Positions 46,915 to 57,186 are shown, counted from the first letter of the stretch. The stretch is 64,000 bases of DNA from Pseudomonas synxantha (GCF_900105675.1 NZ_LT629786.1:4154001-4218000), one strand, 5' to 3'. Translations and numbers: made by a program. The notes: a model not told the origin generated them from the sequence alone.

Positions 46915-47661
46915 ATGAATTACAACTGGGACTGGGGCGTGTTCTTCAAGTCCACTGGCGTTGGCAGCGAGACGTATCTCGACTGGTACATCGCCGGCCT
47001 GGGCTGGACCATTGCCATCGCTGTCGTGGCATGGATCATCGCCTTGCTGCTGGGCTCCATTCTGGGGGTCATGCGCACCGTGCCAAACCGCATCGTATCG
47101 GGCATTGCGACCTGCTACGTGGAACTGTTTCGTAACGTGCCGTTGCTGGTTCAGCTGTTCATCTGGTACTTCCTGGTGCCCGACCTGCTGCCACAGAACC
47201 TGCAGGACTGGTACAAGCAAGACCTTAACCCGACTACCTCGGCCTACCTGAGCGTTGTCGTGTGCCTGGGCCTGTTCACCGCCGCCCGCGTGTGTGAACA
47301 AGTGCGTACCGGCATCCAGGCGCTGCCCCGTGGCCAGGAGTCCGCCGCACGCGCCATGGGCTTCAAGCTGCCGCAGATCTACTGGAACGTGCTGCTGCCC
47401 CAGGCCTATCGCATCATCATTCCGCCGCTTACCTCGGAATTCCTCAACGTGTTCAAGAACTCCTCGGTGGCGTCCTTGATCGGCTTGATGGAACTGTTGG
47501 CGCAAACCAAGCAGACCGCCGAGTTCTCGGCCAACCTGTTCGAAGCCTTCACCTTGGCCACGCTGATCTATTTCACCCTGAACATGAGCCTGATGTTGCT
47601 GATGCGCATGGTCGAGAAGAAAGTCGCGGTGCCCGGCCTGATCTCCGTGGGGGGTAAATAA
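46915..47661 (+). CDS. aatQ: acidic amino-acid ABC permease AatQ
   Basis: The 248-residue inner-membrane protein has about five membrane helices and the EAA loop GQESAARAMGFKLPQIYWNV used to dock the ATPase. It corresponds to GltJ/AatQ. Its stop overlaps the start of aatM. Confidence 0.94.
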   Translation: MNYNWDWGVFFKSTGVGSETYLDWYIAGLGWTIAIAVVAWIIALLLGSILGVMRTVPNRIVSGIATCYVELFRNVPLLVQLFIWYFLVPDLLPQNLQDWYKQDLNPTTSAYLSVVVCLGLFTAARVCEQVRTGIQALPRGQESAARAMGFKLPQIYWNVLLPQAYRIIIPPLTSEFLNVFKNSSVASLIGLMELLAQTKQTAEFSANLFEAFTLATLIYFTLNMSLMLLMRMVEKKVAVPGLISVGGK

Positions 47662-48332
47662 TGGAATTTGATTTCAGCGGCATCATCCCCGCCATCCCGG
47701 GCCTGTGGAACGGCATGGTCATGACCCTGCAGTTGATGGTCATGGGCGTGGTCGGCGGCATCATCCTGGGTACGATCCTTGCGTTGATGCGCCTGTCGTC
47801 CAGCAAACTGCTGTCGCGTGTGGCCGGCGCCTATGTGAACTACTTCCGCTCGATCCCGCTGCTGCTGGTGATTACCTGGTTCTACCTGGCGGTGCCGTTC
47901 GTGCTGCGCTGGATCACCGGCGAAGACACTCCCATCGGTGCGTTCACCTCCTGCGTCGTGGCGTTCATGATGTTCGAAGCCGCGTATTTCTGCGAAATCG
48001 TGCGAGCCGGCGTGCAGTCGATTCCCAAGGGCCAGATGGCGGCGGCACAAGCCATGGGCATGACCTACGGGCAGACCATGCGCCTGATCATCCTGCCCCA
48101 GGCGTTCCGCAAGATGACGCCACTGTTGCTGCAACAATCGATCATCCTGTTCCAGGACACTTCGCTGGTCTACACCGTGGGCCTGGTGGACTTCCTCAAC
48201 TCCGCCCGCTCCAACGGCGACATCATCGGCCGCTCCAATGAGTTCCTGATCTTTGCCGGTGTCGTCTACTTCATCATCAGCTTTTCCGCCTCGCTGCTGG
48301 TCAAGCGTCTGCAAAAAAGGTTTGCCGTATGA
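47661..48332 (+). CDS. aatM: acidic amino-acid ABC permease AatM
   Basis: The 223-residue protein has several membrane helices and the EAA loop [20 protein letters not shown]. It pairs with AatQ to form the channel. ATG 47661 shares a base with the aatQ stop, and its own end overlaps aatP. Confidence 0.94.
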   Translation: MEFDFSGIIPAIPGLWNGMVMTLQLMVMGVVGGIILGTILALMRLSSSKLLSRVAGAYVNYFRSIPLLLVITWFYLAVPFVLRWITGEDTPIGAFTSCVVAFMMFEAAYFCEIVRAGVQSIPKGQMAAAQAMGMTYGQTMRLIILPQAFRKMTPLLLQQSIILFQDTSLVYTVGLVDFLNSARSNGDIIGRSNEFLIFAGVVYFIISFSASLLVKRLQKRFAV

Positions 48333-49063
48333 TCTCTATCAAGAACATCAACAAGTGGTATGGCGACTTCCAGGTGCTGACCGACTGCAGCACCGAGGTT
48401 AAAAAAGGCGAAGTGATCGTGGTGTGCGGGCCGTCCGGCTCGGGCAAATCCACCCTGATCAAGTGCGTCAACGCTTTGGAACCGTTCCAGAAAGGCGACG
48501 TAGTGGTCGATGGCACCTCCATCGCCGACCCGAAGACCAACCTGCCGAAACTGCGTTCGCGGGTGGGCATGGTGTTCCAGCACTTCGAGCTGTTCCCGCA
48601 CCTGACCATTACCGAAAACCTGACCATCGCGCAGATCAAGGTGCTGGGCCGCAGCAAGGAAGAAGCCACCAAGAAAGGCCTGCAGCTGCTTGACCGCGTG
48701 GGCTTGTCGGCACACGCCCACAAGCATCCTGGCCAGCTCTCCGGGGGCCAGCAGCAACGTGTGGCAATTGCCCGCGCACTGGCCATGGACCCGATCGTCA
48801 TGCTGTTCGACGAACCGACCTCGGCACTGGACCCGGAAATGGTCAACGAAGTGCTCGACGTGATGGTGCAACTGGCCCAGGAAGGCATGACCATGATGTG
48901 CGTGACCCACGAAATGGGCTTTGCACGCAAAGTGGCCGACCGCGTGATCTTCATGGACGCCGGCAAGATCATCGAGGACTGCCCGAAGGAAGAGTTCTTC
49001 GGCGACATCAGCGCCCGCTCCGAACGTGCGCAGCACTTCCTTGAGAAAATTCTGCAGCACTAA
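48329..49063 (+). CDS. aatP: acidic amino-acid ABC ATPase AatP
   Basis: The 244-residue ATPase has Walker [21 protein letters not shown]-loop [11 protein letters not shown], signature [15 protein letters not shown], Walker [13 protein letters not shown] and the switch His in CVTHEMGFA. It is the GltL/GlnQ type, and completes the AatJQMP importer. Confidence 0.95.
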   Translation: MISIKNINKWYGDFQVLTDCSTEVKKGEVIVVCGPSGSGKSTLIKCVNALEPFQKGDVVVDGTSIADPKTNLPKLRSRVGMVFQHFELFPHLTITENLTIAQIKVLGRSKEEATKKGLQLLDRVGLSAHAHKHPGQLSGGQQQRVAIARALAMDPIVMLFDEPTSALDPEMVNEVLDVMVQLAQEGMTMMCVTHEMGFARKVADRVIFMDAGKIIEDCPKEEFFGDISARSERAQHFLEKILQH

Positions 49064-49108
49064 GTACTACTTAGCTAAGTACACAGCTCCTACTGTAGAA
49101 ACCGGGCC

Positions 49109-49142
49109 AATGTGGGAGGGGGGGCAAGCTCCCTCCCACACT
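49109..49142. repeat. REP element hairpin
   Basis: CAATGTGGGAGGG and CCCTCCCACA arms between aatP and aauS; it probably limits transcription into the kinase gene. Confidence 0.75.
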
Positions 49143-49186
49143 GGACCACACAGGCTGGCAGCTCTGGTTGACCCAAGGCATCTGTG

Positions 49187-51088
49187 ATGAAATGCGACCC
49201 CAATCAATATCGCGCCGCGCCGCCATCACTTGCCGTGAAGCCTCGTCTGATACGCCAACTCTTCCTGCCGCCGTTGATCATCGCCCTGATGGTCGGCTTG
49301 GGCTATATCGGCTTCTGGGTCAGTGAGTACTATGGCATCCGCACCCTCAGCGATAACGGCGAACGCCAGTTGGAACTGCACGCCCGCACCGTCGAAAGCG
49401 AACTGAGCAAATACACCTACCTGCCCAGCCTGTTGGAGCTCGAGTCGAGCGTTTCGCGGTTGCTGGCCGACCCGAACCAGGAAACCCGCACCACGGTCAA
49501 TGCTTACCTCGAGGGCCTGAACCGCCGCAGTCGCAGCCGGGCCATCTACGTGATGGACACCACCGGCCGCGTGCTGGCCACCAGTAACTGGCGCGATGCC
49601 GACAGTTACCAGGGCGAAGACCTGTCCTTCCGCGCCTATTTCCAGAATGCCGTACGCGGCCAGCCCGGCCGCTTCTATGGCATCGGCAGCACCAACGGCG
49701 AACCCGGCTATTACCTGGCCCATGGCTTGGAAGAGCATGGCAAGATTATCGGCGTCGCGGTGGTCAAGGTCCGCCTCGAGGCCTTGGAAGAACGCTGGCA
49801 ACGCGCCCGCCTCGAAGCTTTCGTAAGCGACGAGAACGGCATCATCATCCTCTCCAGCGACCCGGCCCGCCGCCTCAAGGCCGTACGCCCACTGAGCGAA
49901 GACACCAAGGAACGCCTGGCCCACAGCCTGCAATATTACTGGGCAACGCTCAACGAACTGCAGCCCCTGGCCCGTGAGCGCCTGAACGAAGGCACCGAGA
50001 AACTGACCTTCCCGGCCAACAGCGAAGTGGTCAACGACGAGCACGCCGTCAGCTACCTGGCGCAAACCCGTCCGCTCAACGACACACCGTGGCATTTCAC
50101 CCTGCTCACCCCGCTCAACGACCTGCGCCGTGCCGCAATCAACCAGGGCATCCTGGTAGCCGTTGCCTTTGGCCTGGTGGCCTTCTTGCTGATTGCCTGG
50201 AATGAACGGCGCAAAGTCATTGCCACCCGCCTCGCTGCCCGGGAAGCCCTGCAGGAAGCCAACAGCCAACTGGAACGGCGGATTGCCGAACGCACCGCCG
50301 ACCTGCGCGCCAGCAACGAACGGCTCAAGGGCCAGATCCGCGAACGGCGCCAGGCCGAAGAAACCCTGCGCCACGCCCAGGACGAACTGGTGCAGGCCGG
50401 CAAACTCGCGGCCATCGGCCAGATGTCCACCAGCATCGCCCACGAATTGAACCAACCGCTGGCGGCCCTGCGCACGCTGTCGGGCAACACGGTGCGTTTC
50501 CTCGAGCGCGGCGCCCTGGACACCGCCAGTACCAACCTCAAGGCCATCAACGAATTGATCGACCGCATGGGCCGCATCACCGCCAGCCTGCGCTCCTTTG
50601 CCCGACGCGGTGACGACCAGGGCGAAGCCAACCTCGGCAAGGCCGTGGACGCCGCGTTCCAGGTACTGGGCGCACGCCTGGACGGCCTGCCGTTGACCTT
50701 GCACCGTGACTTCATCAACGTCCAATTGCAGATCGACCAGACGCGCCTGGAGCAGATCCTGGTCAACCTGATCGGCAATGCCCTTGATGCGATGCAAGCG
50801 CAACCGGCACCGCAGCTATGGCTGGAAGGCCAGGTCGTCGATGGCAAATACCGCCTGCGGGTGCGTGACAACGGCCATGGCATCGACCCCGAGACGCGCA
50901 AGCATTTGTTCGAACCGTTCTTCACCACCAAGCCTGGCGAGCAGGGCCTGGGCCTGGGCCTGACGCTATCGGCCAGTCTCGCGGCGGCCACCGGCGGCAA
51001 TCTCGCCGTGGAGCACCCTGCCGGTGGTGGTACTGCCTTTGTCCTGAGCCTGCCGCTGGTGGGCACTCAACAAGCCGAGTCGACATGA
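49187..51088 (+). CDS. aauS: sensor histidine kinase AauS (DctB type)
   Basis: The 633-residue kinase has membrane helices near residues 20-45 and 305-330 enclosing a periplasmic double-Cache/PAS sensor. A coiled coil follows (ANSQLERRIAERTADLRASN), then the HisKA box STSIAHELNQPLAALRTLSG with His at about 419 and an ATPase domain (NLIGNALDAMQAQ, GQGLGLGLTLS). This is the DctB family. It senses acidic amino acids and phosphorylates AauR. Start ATG 49187 chosen over GTG 49184. Overlaps aauR by ATGA. Confidence 0.92.
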   Translation: MKCDPNQYRAAPPSLAVKPRLIRQLFLPPLIIALMVGLGYIGFWVSEYYGIRTLSDNGERQLELHARTVESELSKYTYLPSLLELESSVSRLLADPNQETRTTVNAYLEGLNRRSRSRAIYVMDTTGRVLATSNWRDADSYQGEDLSFRAYFQNAVRGQPGRFYGIGSTNGEPGYYLAHGLEEHGKIIGVAVVKVRLEALEERWQRARLEAFVSDENGIIILSSDPARRLKAVRPLSEDTKERLAHSLQYYWATLNELQPLARERLNEGTEKLTFPANSEVVNDEHAVSYLAQTRPLNDTPWHFTLLTPLNDLRRAAINQGILVAVAFGLVAFLLIAWNERRKVIATRLAAREALQEANSQLERRIAERTADLRASNERLKGQIRERRQAEETLRHAQDELVQAGKLAAIGQMSTSIAHELNQPLAALRTLSGNTVRFLERGALDTASTNLKAINELIDRMGRITASLRSFARRGDDQGEANLGKAVDAAFQVLGARLDGLPLTLHRDFINVQLQIDQTRLEQILVNLIGNALDAMQAQPAPQLWLEGQVVDGKYRLRVRDNGHGIDPETRKHLFEPFFTTKPGEQGLGLGLTLSASLAAATGGNLAVEHPAGGGTAFVLSLPLVGTQQAEST

Positions 51089-52434
51089 ATACAGACACTA
51101 CAACTGCGACCGACGACCTCACCGTGCTGATCGTCGAGGACGACCCCCATGTGCTGCTGGGCTGCCAGCAAGCCCTGGCGCTGGAAGACATTCCCAGCAT
51201 CGGTGTGGGCAGTGCCGAAGAGGCGCTGCATCGCATCGGCGAAAACTTCGCCGGCGTCGTCATCAGCGATATCCGCCTGCCGGGTATCGACGGCCTGGAA
51301 CTGCTGACCCGACTCAAGGCCCTGGATAAAAGCCTGCCGGTGGTACTGATCACCGGGCACGGCGACATCTCCATGGCGGTGGGTGCCATGCGCAATGGCG
51401 CCTACGACTTCATGGAAAAGCCCTTCTCCCCCGAACGCCTGGTGGAAGTCGCCCGCCGCGCCCTGGAGCAGCGCGGGCTGGCGCGGGAAGTCTGGTCGTT
51501 GCGTCGCCAACTGGCCGAGCGCGACTCGTTGGAAGGCCGCATCATTGGCCGCTCGCCGGCGATGCAAAACCTGCGCGAACTGATCGCCAACGTCGCCGAC
51601 ACCTCGGCCAACGTGCTGATCGAAGGCGAGACCGGCACCGGCAAGGAGTTGGTCGCGCGCTGCCTGCATGATTTCAGCCGGCGCCATTCCCACCAGTTCG
51701 TCGCCTTGAACTGCGGAGGCCTGCCGGAGAACCTGTTCGAAAGCGAAATTTTCGGCCACGAAGCCAACGCCTTTACCGGCGCCGGCAAGCGCCGCATCGG
51801 CAAGATCGAGCACGCCCACCAAGGCACACTCTTCCTCGATGAAGTGGAAAGCATGCCGATCAACCTGCAGATCAAACTGCTGCGTGTCCTACAGGAACGC
51901 ACCCTGGAACGCCTGGGTTCGAACCAGAGCGTGGCGGTGGATTGCCGGGTTATCGCCGCCACCAAGTCCGACCTCGACGAACTGAGCCGCGCCAGCCAGT
52001 TCCGCAGCGACCTGTACTACCGCCTCAATGTGGTGACCCTGGAACTGCCGCCCCTGCGCGAGCGGCGCGAAGACATCCTGCAGCTGTTCGAACACTTCCT
52101 GCAGCAATCGTCACTGCGCTTCGACCGCAGCGTCCCGGACCTCGACAACCAGACCTTGTCCAGCCTGATGAGCCACGACTGGCCGGGCAACGTGCGGGAG
52201 CTACGCAACGTCGCCGAACGCTTCGCCCTCGGCCTGCCCGCCTTCAAGAAAAGCGGCGCCGGCAGCGGTAACCAGGGGCTGGCCTTTACCGAGGCAGTGG
52301 AAGCCTTTGAGCGCAACCTGCTCAGCGACGCCCTGCAACGCAGCGGCGGCAACCTGACCCAGGCCAGCCAGGAACTGGGAATGGCCAAGACCACGTTGTT
52401 CGACAAGGTCAAGAAATACGGGTTGAGCCACTGA
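51085..52434 (+). CDS. aauR: sigma-54 response regulator AauR
   Basis: The 449-residue protein has a receiver domain (VLIVEDDPHVLLGCQQALAL, phospho-Asp about 62 in VVISDIRLPG), a sigma-54 AAA+ domain with EGETGTGKELVARCLHD and the GAFTGA-type loop written EANAFTGAGKRR, and a Fis-type helix-turn-helix end (GGNLTQASQELGMAKTTLFD). The first residue of the GAFTGA motif is altered to Asn-Ala-Phe, as in DctD-like members. It activates aatJQMP through the boxes at 45546-45590. Confidence 0.92.
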   Translation: MNTDTTTATDDLTVLIVEDDPHVLLGCQQALALEDIPSIGVGSAEEALHRIGENFAGVVISDIRLPGIDGLELLTRLKALDKSLPVVLITGHGDISMAVGAMRNGAYDFMEKPFSPERLVEVARRALEQRGLAREVWSLRRQLAERDSLEGRIIGRSPAMQNLRELIANVADTSANVLIEGETGTGKELVARCLHDFSRRHSHQFVALNCGGLPENLFESEIFGHEANAFTGAGKRRIGKIEHAHQGTLFLDEVESMPINLQIKLLRVLQERTLERLGSNQSVAVDCRVIAATKSDLDELSRASQFRSDLYYRLNVVTLELPPLRERREDILQLFEHFLQQSSLRFDRSVPDLDNQTLSSLMSHDWPGNVRELRNVAERFALGLPAFKKSGAGSGNQGLAFTEAVEAFERNLLSDALQRSGGNLTQASQELGMAKTTLFDKVKKYGLSH

Positions 52435-52772
52435 TGGACCTGTTTTTGAAGGCTGCCCTTGGCGCGGCGGTGGTATTGATCCTGGCGGCGCTGGCCAAGA
52501 CCAGGAACTATTACATCGCGGGGCTGGTGCCGCTGTTTCCGACCTTTGCGTTGATTGCCCATTACATCGTCGGCAAGGGCCGTTCGGTGGAAGATTTGAA
52601 GACCACCATCGTGTTTGGAATGTGGTCGATCATTCCGTATTTTGTGTATTTGGCGACCTTGTATGTGATGGTCGATCGGATGCGGCTTGAAGCGTCGCTG
52701 GCGGTAGCGGCGGTGGCGTGGTTGATGGCGGCGACGGTGCTGGTCAGCGTGTGGGTACGCTTCCATACCTGA
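52434..52772 (+). CDS. glpM: GlpM family membrane protein
   Basis: The 112-residue protein has four membrane helices (AALGAAVVLILAALA, IAGLVPLFPTFALIAHYIV, MWSIIPYFVYLATLYVMV and VAAVAWLMAATVLVSVWV) and belongs to the GlpM family, linked genetically to alginate production in P. aeruginosa. Its ATG shares a base with the aauR stop. In P. aeruginosa glpM follows glpD; here the whole aat-aau cluster lies between them. Confidence 0.85.
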   Translation: MDLFLKAALGAAVVLILAALAKTRNYYIAGLVPLFPTFALIAHYIVGKGRSVEDLKTTIVFGMWSIIPYFVYLATLYVMVDRMRLEASLAVAAVAWLMAATVLVSVWVRFHT

Positions 52773-52786
52773 CTCAACTCGTTCAA

Positions 52787-52882
52787 AAATGTGGGAGGGG
52801 GCTTGCCCCCGATAGCGGTGTGTCAGTCACCTAGTCTTCAACTGACCCACTGCCATCGGGGGCAAGCCCCCTCCCACATTTT
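52787..52882. repeat. REP pair
   Basis: ATGTGGGAGGGGGCTTGCCC and GGGGCAAGCCCCCTCCCACA inverted arms with a spacer; it sits between the convergent glpM and regulator genes. Confidence 0.85.
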
Positions 52883-52896
52883 TGGACCACAGTGTG

Positions 52897-54294
52897 TCAG
52901 CGGACGATCTTGTCGACTTGGATGCCGAGCTTTTTAAGGCGATACCAGAAGCTGCGCTCGGAAATCCCGATGCGCTGCGCCGCCGCGGCCTGAACGCCAT
53001 TGCTCTCCTGCAACGCCGCGAGGATGTAGGCCTTCTCCACCTCTGCCAACGCCGCATCCAGGTCCCGTGGCACCCCCGGCCCGTCGCTGAGAATCGCTGT
53101 CACCCCGCCCTCGCTCGGCTTGGAAGCAAACAGATACCCAGGCAAATCAATATCTTCGATCACCGGCGACGCCGCCACGATGGTCGCGCGCTCCACGCAG
53201 TTCTGCAGCTCGCGGATATTGCCCGGCCAGTGATATGCCGCCATGGCCTGTAACGCCTCGGGGCTGAAACCGGTAATGCGTTTGCCGGCAGTGGCGCTCA
53301 ACGTCTGGGCGAAGTGCCGGGCCAGGGGCGCGATGTCTTCCACGCGCTCGCGCAAGGCCGGCAGCGGAATCGGGAACACGTTGAGGCGGTAATACAGGTC
53401 TTCACGAAACTCTTTGTTGGCCACCGCATCCAGCAGGTTCTTGTTGGTGGCGGCGATCACCCGCACATCCACCTTGCGCTCCCGCGGGTCGCCCACCGGC
53501 TCGATCACCCGCTCTTGCAAGGCACGCAAAATCTTGGCCTGCAACGCCAGGGGCATATCCCCGACTTCGTCGAGAAACAGCGTGCCTTTGTCCGCCTGCA
53601 TGAAGCGCCCGACCCGGTCGGCCACGGCGCCGGTGAAGGCGCCTTTGCGATGCCCGAACATCTCGCTTTCCAGCAAACCTTCGGGAATCGCCGCGCAGTT
53701 GACCGCCACAAAGGGCTTGTCGGCCCGGCTGCCATGCTTGTGGATGGCGCGGGCGACCATTTCCTTGCCGGTGCCGCTTTCGCCGGTCAGCAGGATGGTC
53801 GCGCTGCTGTCACGTACCGAATCCACCGCCTGCAATACCTTTCGGAACGCCGGGCTGTCGCCGACCAGGCTGTCAAACTGTGCATGCTCGTCCAGTTCGG
53901 CGCGCATGCGTGCGTTGTCGCGCATGATGTCGCGAAATTGCAGGGCCTTGGCCACGGTGATGTCCAGCTCGTCGATATCGAACGGCTTGGCGATGTAGTC
54001 ATAGGCGCCGTTGCGCATCGATTGCACGGCATTTTTCACCGTGCTGTAGGCGGTCATAACGATCACCGGCACCTGGGGGTAGCGCAGCTTGATCTCGGCA
54101 AGCAGCGCCGGCCCGTCCATGCCCGGCATGCGCCAGTCGCTGATGACCAGGTCGATATCCTCATCCCCCAGCACCTTGAGGGCATGCAGGCCATTGCCCG
54201 CGCTGAACACCTGGATGCCGTTCTGGCTCAGGGCGGACGACAACAGGTCACACAGCTTGGGCTCGTCGTCCACCACTAATACGTTATGCGTCAT
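52897..54294 (-). CDS. NtrC-type sigma-54 response regulator (cluster regulator)
   Basis: Start at ATG 54294 (MTHNVLVVDDEPKLCDLLSS), which overlaps the kinase gene end; longer in-frame starts lie in that gene. The 465-residue protein has a receiver domain (Asp in LVISDWRMPGMDG), an AAA+ domain with LTGESGTGKEMVARAIHKHG and an intact KGAFTGAVADRVGRFMQADK, and a Fis-type end (AAAQRIGISERSFWYRLKKL). It should activate sigma-54 promoters, probably the one at 60322-60337 ahead of its own cluster, through the palindromes at 60400-60426. Confidence 0.9.
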   Translation of the reverse strand: MTHNVLVVDDEPKLCDLLSSALSQNGIQVFSAGNGLHALKVLGDEDIDLVISDWRMPGMDGPALLAEIKLRYPQVPVIVMTAYSTVKNAVQSMRNGAYDYIAKPFDIDELDITVAKALQFRDIMRDNARMRAELDEHAQFDSLVGDSPAFRKVLQAVDSVRDSSATILLTGESGTGKEMVARAIHKHGSRADKPFVAVNCAAIPEGLLESEMFGHRKGAFTGAVADRVGRFMQADKGTLFLDEVGDMPLALQAKILRALQERVIEPVGDPRERKVDVRVIAATNKNLLDAVANKEFREDLYYRLNVFPIPLPALRERVEDIAPLARHFAQTLSATAGKRITGFSPEALQAMAAYHWPGNIRELQNCVERATIVAASPVIEDIDLPGYLFASKPSEGGVTAILSDGPGVPRDLDAALAEVEKAYILAALQESNGVQAAAAQRIGISERSFWYRLKKLGIQVDKIVR

Positions 54295-56062
54295 GCCCAT
54301 CCTCATCTTCGCCGTCGTCTTCACCGTTAGCCGGAATGTACAGGCTGAACGTGGCGCCGGCATCTTTCTCGCTGGCGCATTCGATGCTGCCGTCATGACT
54401 TTCCATGATCGAATAGACTTTGGCCAGGCCCAGCCCGGTGCCCGACGCCTTGGTGGTGACGAATGGCGTGAAGATGCGCTCGACCATATCCGCGGCAATG
54501 CCCTGGCCGGTGTCGGCGATGCTGATCACTGTGTTGTCGCCGACGCTGCGGATCCCCAGGGTCAGGCGCCCGCCTTCGGGCATCGCATCGATAGCATTAA
54601 GAATCAGGTTGAGGCAGGCCTGCTTGAGCTGCTTGGCGTCGGCGTAGATGGTGGCGTCGGGCGCCTGGTCGTCAATCTGGGCATCGATGTTGTGGCTGCT
54701 CAGTTCCGGGCTGCAGAAACCGAGGATCTCTTCCACCAATGTGCGGGCCGGCTGCAACACGCGGATCGGTGGGTTGGGCTTGGCGAAGTCGAGGAACTCG
54801 GTGATCAGGTCGTTGATGCGGCTGACCTCGCTGATAACATATTCCAGATGGCGCTTGTCGGTATCCGCGAGGTCGGCGCGCCGGTGCAACAGTTGGGTGG
54901 CGGTCTTGATGATGCCCAGCGGGTTGCGGATTTCGTGGGCCAGGCCCATGGCGACTTCACCCAGGGCATGCAGGCGATCACGTCGGCGCAGTTGGGCTTC
55001 GAGGTGATGCAATTCACCCAGGCGCTCGGTCATATGGTTGAAGGTGCTGCTCAATTGCGCCAGTTCGTCACCGCCGCTGACCATCACGCGGTGCGTGTAA
55101 TTGCCCGAAATCACCGCGTCCACGCCCTCGGACAAGTCCCGCAGCGGCTTGGTCAGGCGCCGCGACACCAGCAACCCGGCTGCCAGGGACAGCGCCGAGC
55201 TGAGCAGGAAGATCAGCACGAACAGGTTGCTCTGGTTCACCAGCCCCACCAGGCTGGTATGGCGCAGCAGTCCGCTGAAGATCACCCCTTGCAGCTCGCC
55301 CGCATCGTTGAAGATCGGCCAATACAAGCCGCTGTACTGGTTGGTGAACTGCTCGCTGGGTTGTTTGGTACTGCGCAGTGCAGCCTCGACGTTTTTCGGG
55401 ATGCGCGACGGGTGGTTCTCGAAGCGCTGGGTGGAAAAAATTTCAGAAAAGCCTGCAGGGTTGGCCAGGTAAAGACGCAGGTCGAGGGAGTGCACATCGG
55501 CCACGCTGGTAAGGAAACTGCTATCCAGGTAGGTCGCCACCAACAGCAGGTAGTCAACGCCGTCACGGCTGGTTTCGAAGGTCGACACCACCAGGCCGGT
55601 GCTAACCCCGGCGACTTGCACGGTCTGCAGCACCGCGTTGCTGGTCAGGCTGATCTGCCTGACGATGTCATCGGCGGCCGTGCTGAACACCACTTTATGG
55701 TCACTGGTGCGAATCAGCGCTACCACGTCGATATCGGTAGCCTCGGCGATATCGGCGGTCAGCCGGTCATGCTTGGCGGCTTGTTTGGACGACGGCGGGC
55801 TGGTGTAGCGCAGGAACAGCTTGGCCATGCGCGCGTTGTCATGAAGGATGTCGCCGATCTCGTCCTTGACGATCTTGGTCGACTCTTGCAGCCAGATGCG
55901 TACGTTGCTGTCGAAAATCTGCGACAGCGTGGTGGCAGCCAGCTCGGCCGCGATCATGGTCGGAATAACGCTGACCAGCCAGAACGCCAGCACCAGCTTG
56001 CGCTGGACGCTCCAACGCGAAATGGCAAAGGGGCGGGCTTTCTGGCGGGTCTTGGTGATCAT
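54284..56062 (-). CDS. membrane sensor histidine kinase (cluster sensor)
   Basis: ATG 56062 overlaps the stop of the acyltransferase gene (ATGA). The 592-residue kinase has a membrane helix near residues 20-45 (LVLAFWLVSVIPTMIAAELA) and a periplasmic region of about 230 residues. A second helix (LFVLIFLLSSALSLAAGLLV), a HAMP domain, HisKA (ALGEVAMGLAHEIRNPLGII) and a GHKL ATPase (NLILNAIDAMPEGG, GTGLGLAKVYSIMESHDG) follow. The tail is very acidic (GEDDGEDEDGHDA). It is NtrB/ZraS-like; its signal is unknown. It is encoded with its regulator. Confidence 0.9.
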   Translation of the reverse strand: MITKTRQKARPFAISRWSVQRKLVLAFWLVSVIPTMIAAELAATTLSQIFDSNVRIWLQESTKIVKDEIGDILHDNARMAKLFLRYTSPPSSKQAAKHDRLTADIAEATDIDVVALIRTSDHKVVFSTAADDIVRQISLTSNAVLQTVQVAGVSTGLVVSTFETSRDGVDYLLLVATYLDSSFLTSVADVHSLDLRLYLANPAGFSEIFSTQRFENHPSRIPKNVEAALRSTKQPSEQFTNQYSGLYWPIFNDAGELQGVIFSGLLRHTSLVGLVNQSNLFVLIFLLSSALSLAAGLLVSRRLTKPLRDLSEGVDAVISGNYTHRVMVSGGDELAQLSSTFNHMTERLGELHHLEAQLRRRDRLHALGEVAMGLAHEIRNPLGIIKTATQLLHRRADLADTDKRHLEYVISEVSRINDLITEFLDFAKPNPPIRVLQPARTLVEEILGFCSPELSSHNIDAQIDDQAPDATIYADAKQLKQACLNLILNAIDAMPEGGRLTLGIRSVGDNTVISIADTGQGIAADMVERIFTPFVTTKASGTGLGLAKVYSIMESHDGSIECASEKDAGATFSLYIPANGEDDGEDEDGHDA

Positions 56063-57186
56063 CAGGTTTCGCTTATCGCAGCAGCCATGGCAGGGTCGGA
56101 ACGATCCGGTCGAATAAACAGTTTTACAAGCTTGAGCAAGCCGTTGACCAGCCGGTTGCGGTGGCGAAAGAACAGGCTGTTGCCCTGGAACTCGCACCCC
56201 AGGCGCAGTTTACTGGCATACCCGGCCTGGCCGCACTCGTACAGCGGGATTTTGTGTTGAATACAATAGTCGACATTGGTCAGCCAACTGCGAAAGTAGA
56301 GGTTGTATTCGCGGCTGAACTGGATGTCGTGTCCAAAGAACTTGTCCACCAGCCGATGCTCGTCCAGCAGGATCAGGTTGAACGCCACCAGGTGTTCGCC
56401 CACCCAGTAAAGAACACAGATCGCCCGCTCGTTGAGTTGTTCGAGCACTTGGGTGAAGTAACCGGCGGGCAGGCGCTCGAACTGCAGGTCCGCGCGCGTC
56501 AGCGTCGCTTCATACAGGCGCATGACCTCAGGCAGCACGTCATCGATATTACGGCGCCACTCGACCCGCGGCCCCGGTGCGCGCAGCTTGCGGCGCAGGT
56601 CCTTGCGCGTGGATTTGCCCAGCGAACCCAGGTACGCGTCCACCGAACCGTAGGGCAGCGGCAACACACCAGTCGGCAGACTCGGCATAGCTTGAAAGCC
56701 CGCGGCGCGGCAGCTATCGACCCAATCCGGGTCGTTGCTCGGCGCGTCCTTGACCGCCACCAACCCGATACCGAACTGATCGGCATCGCCACGCGCAGCC
56801 GCCAGCAACTGTTGCAGCAACAACGGGCGCCGGGCCTCGGGCACATGGCTGGCGACCCCGGCGTCACAGCGCTCAGCCACCGGCGAACCGATGGCGTATA
56901 ACGCCAGTTGCAAAACACCCGGCCACAGCCGGTCCAGGCGCTCGGTCAAGCGCTTGCCGGCCCCCGACACCGTGGTGTCGAGGCGATAATGGGTGATGAA
57001 CGCGGCAGCCACAGCCACCAGGGTTTGTTCCTCGTAGACCGCCAGGTAACGCCACTGAAAGTCATCGATGGCGGCGTTTTCCACGGCCAGGTAATAGTCC
57101 CAATCCTCCAGGGCACCGGGAAAACAGTCGTTCCAGGCATCGCGCTGGATGGCGCGGATGGTCGGGAAGGCTTGGGTGGTTAGCAC
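56062..57186 (-). CDS. GNAT-fold acyltransferase (FemAB / BioF2-like)
   Basis: The 374-residue protein starts at GTG 57186. The first half binds an unknown ligand (AVENAAIDDFQWRYLAVYEE), and the second half has STRKDLRRKLRAPGPRVEWR, then VLYWVGEHLVAFNLILLDEH, the pattern of large GNAT transferases of the Acetyltransf_6 group. These attach acyl or aminoacyl groups to amines in lipids, peptidoglycan or secondary metabolites. It comes after the hydrolase gene, with a REP between, and overlaps the kinase start. Substrate unknown. Confidence 0.75.
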   Translation of the reverse strand: MLTTQAFPTIRAIQRDAWNDCFPGALEDWDYYLAVENAAIDDFQWRYLAVYEEQTLVAVAAAFITHYRLDTTVSGAGKRLTERLDRLWPGVLQLALYAIGSPVAERCDAGVASHVPEARRPLLLQQLLAAARGDADQFGIGLVAVKDAPSNDPDWVDSCRAAGFQAMPSLPTGVLPLPYGSVDAYLGSLGKSTRKDLRRKLRAPGPRVEWRRNIDDVLPEVMRLYEATLTRADLQFERLPAGYFTQVLEQLNERAICVLYWVGEHLVAFNLILLDEHRLVDKFFGHDIQFSREYNLYFRSWLTNVDYCIQHKIPLYECGQAGYASKLRLGCEFQGNSLFFRHRNRLVNGLLKLVKLFIRPDRSDPAMAAAISET

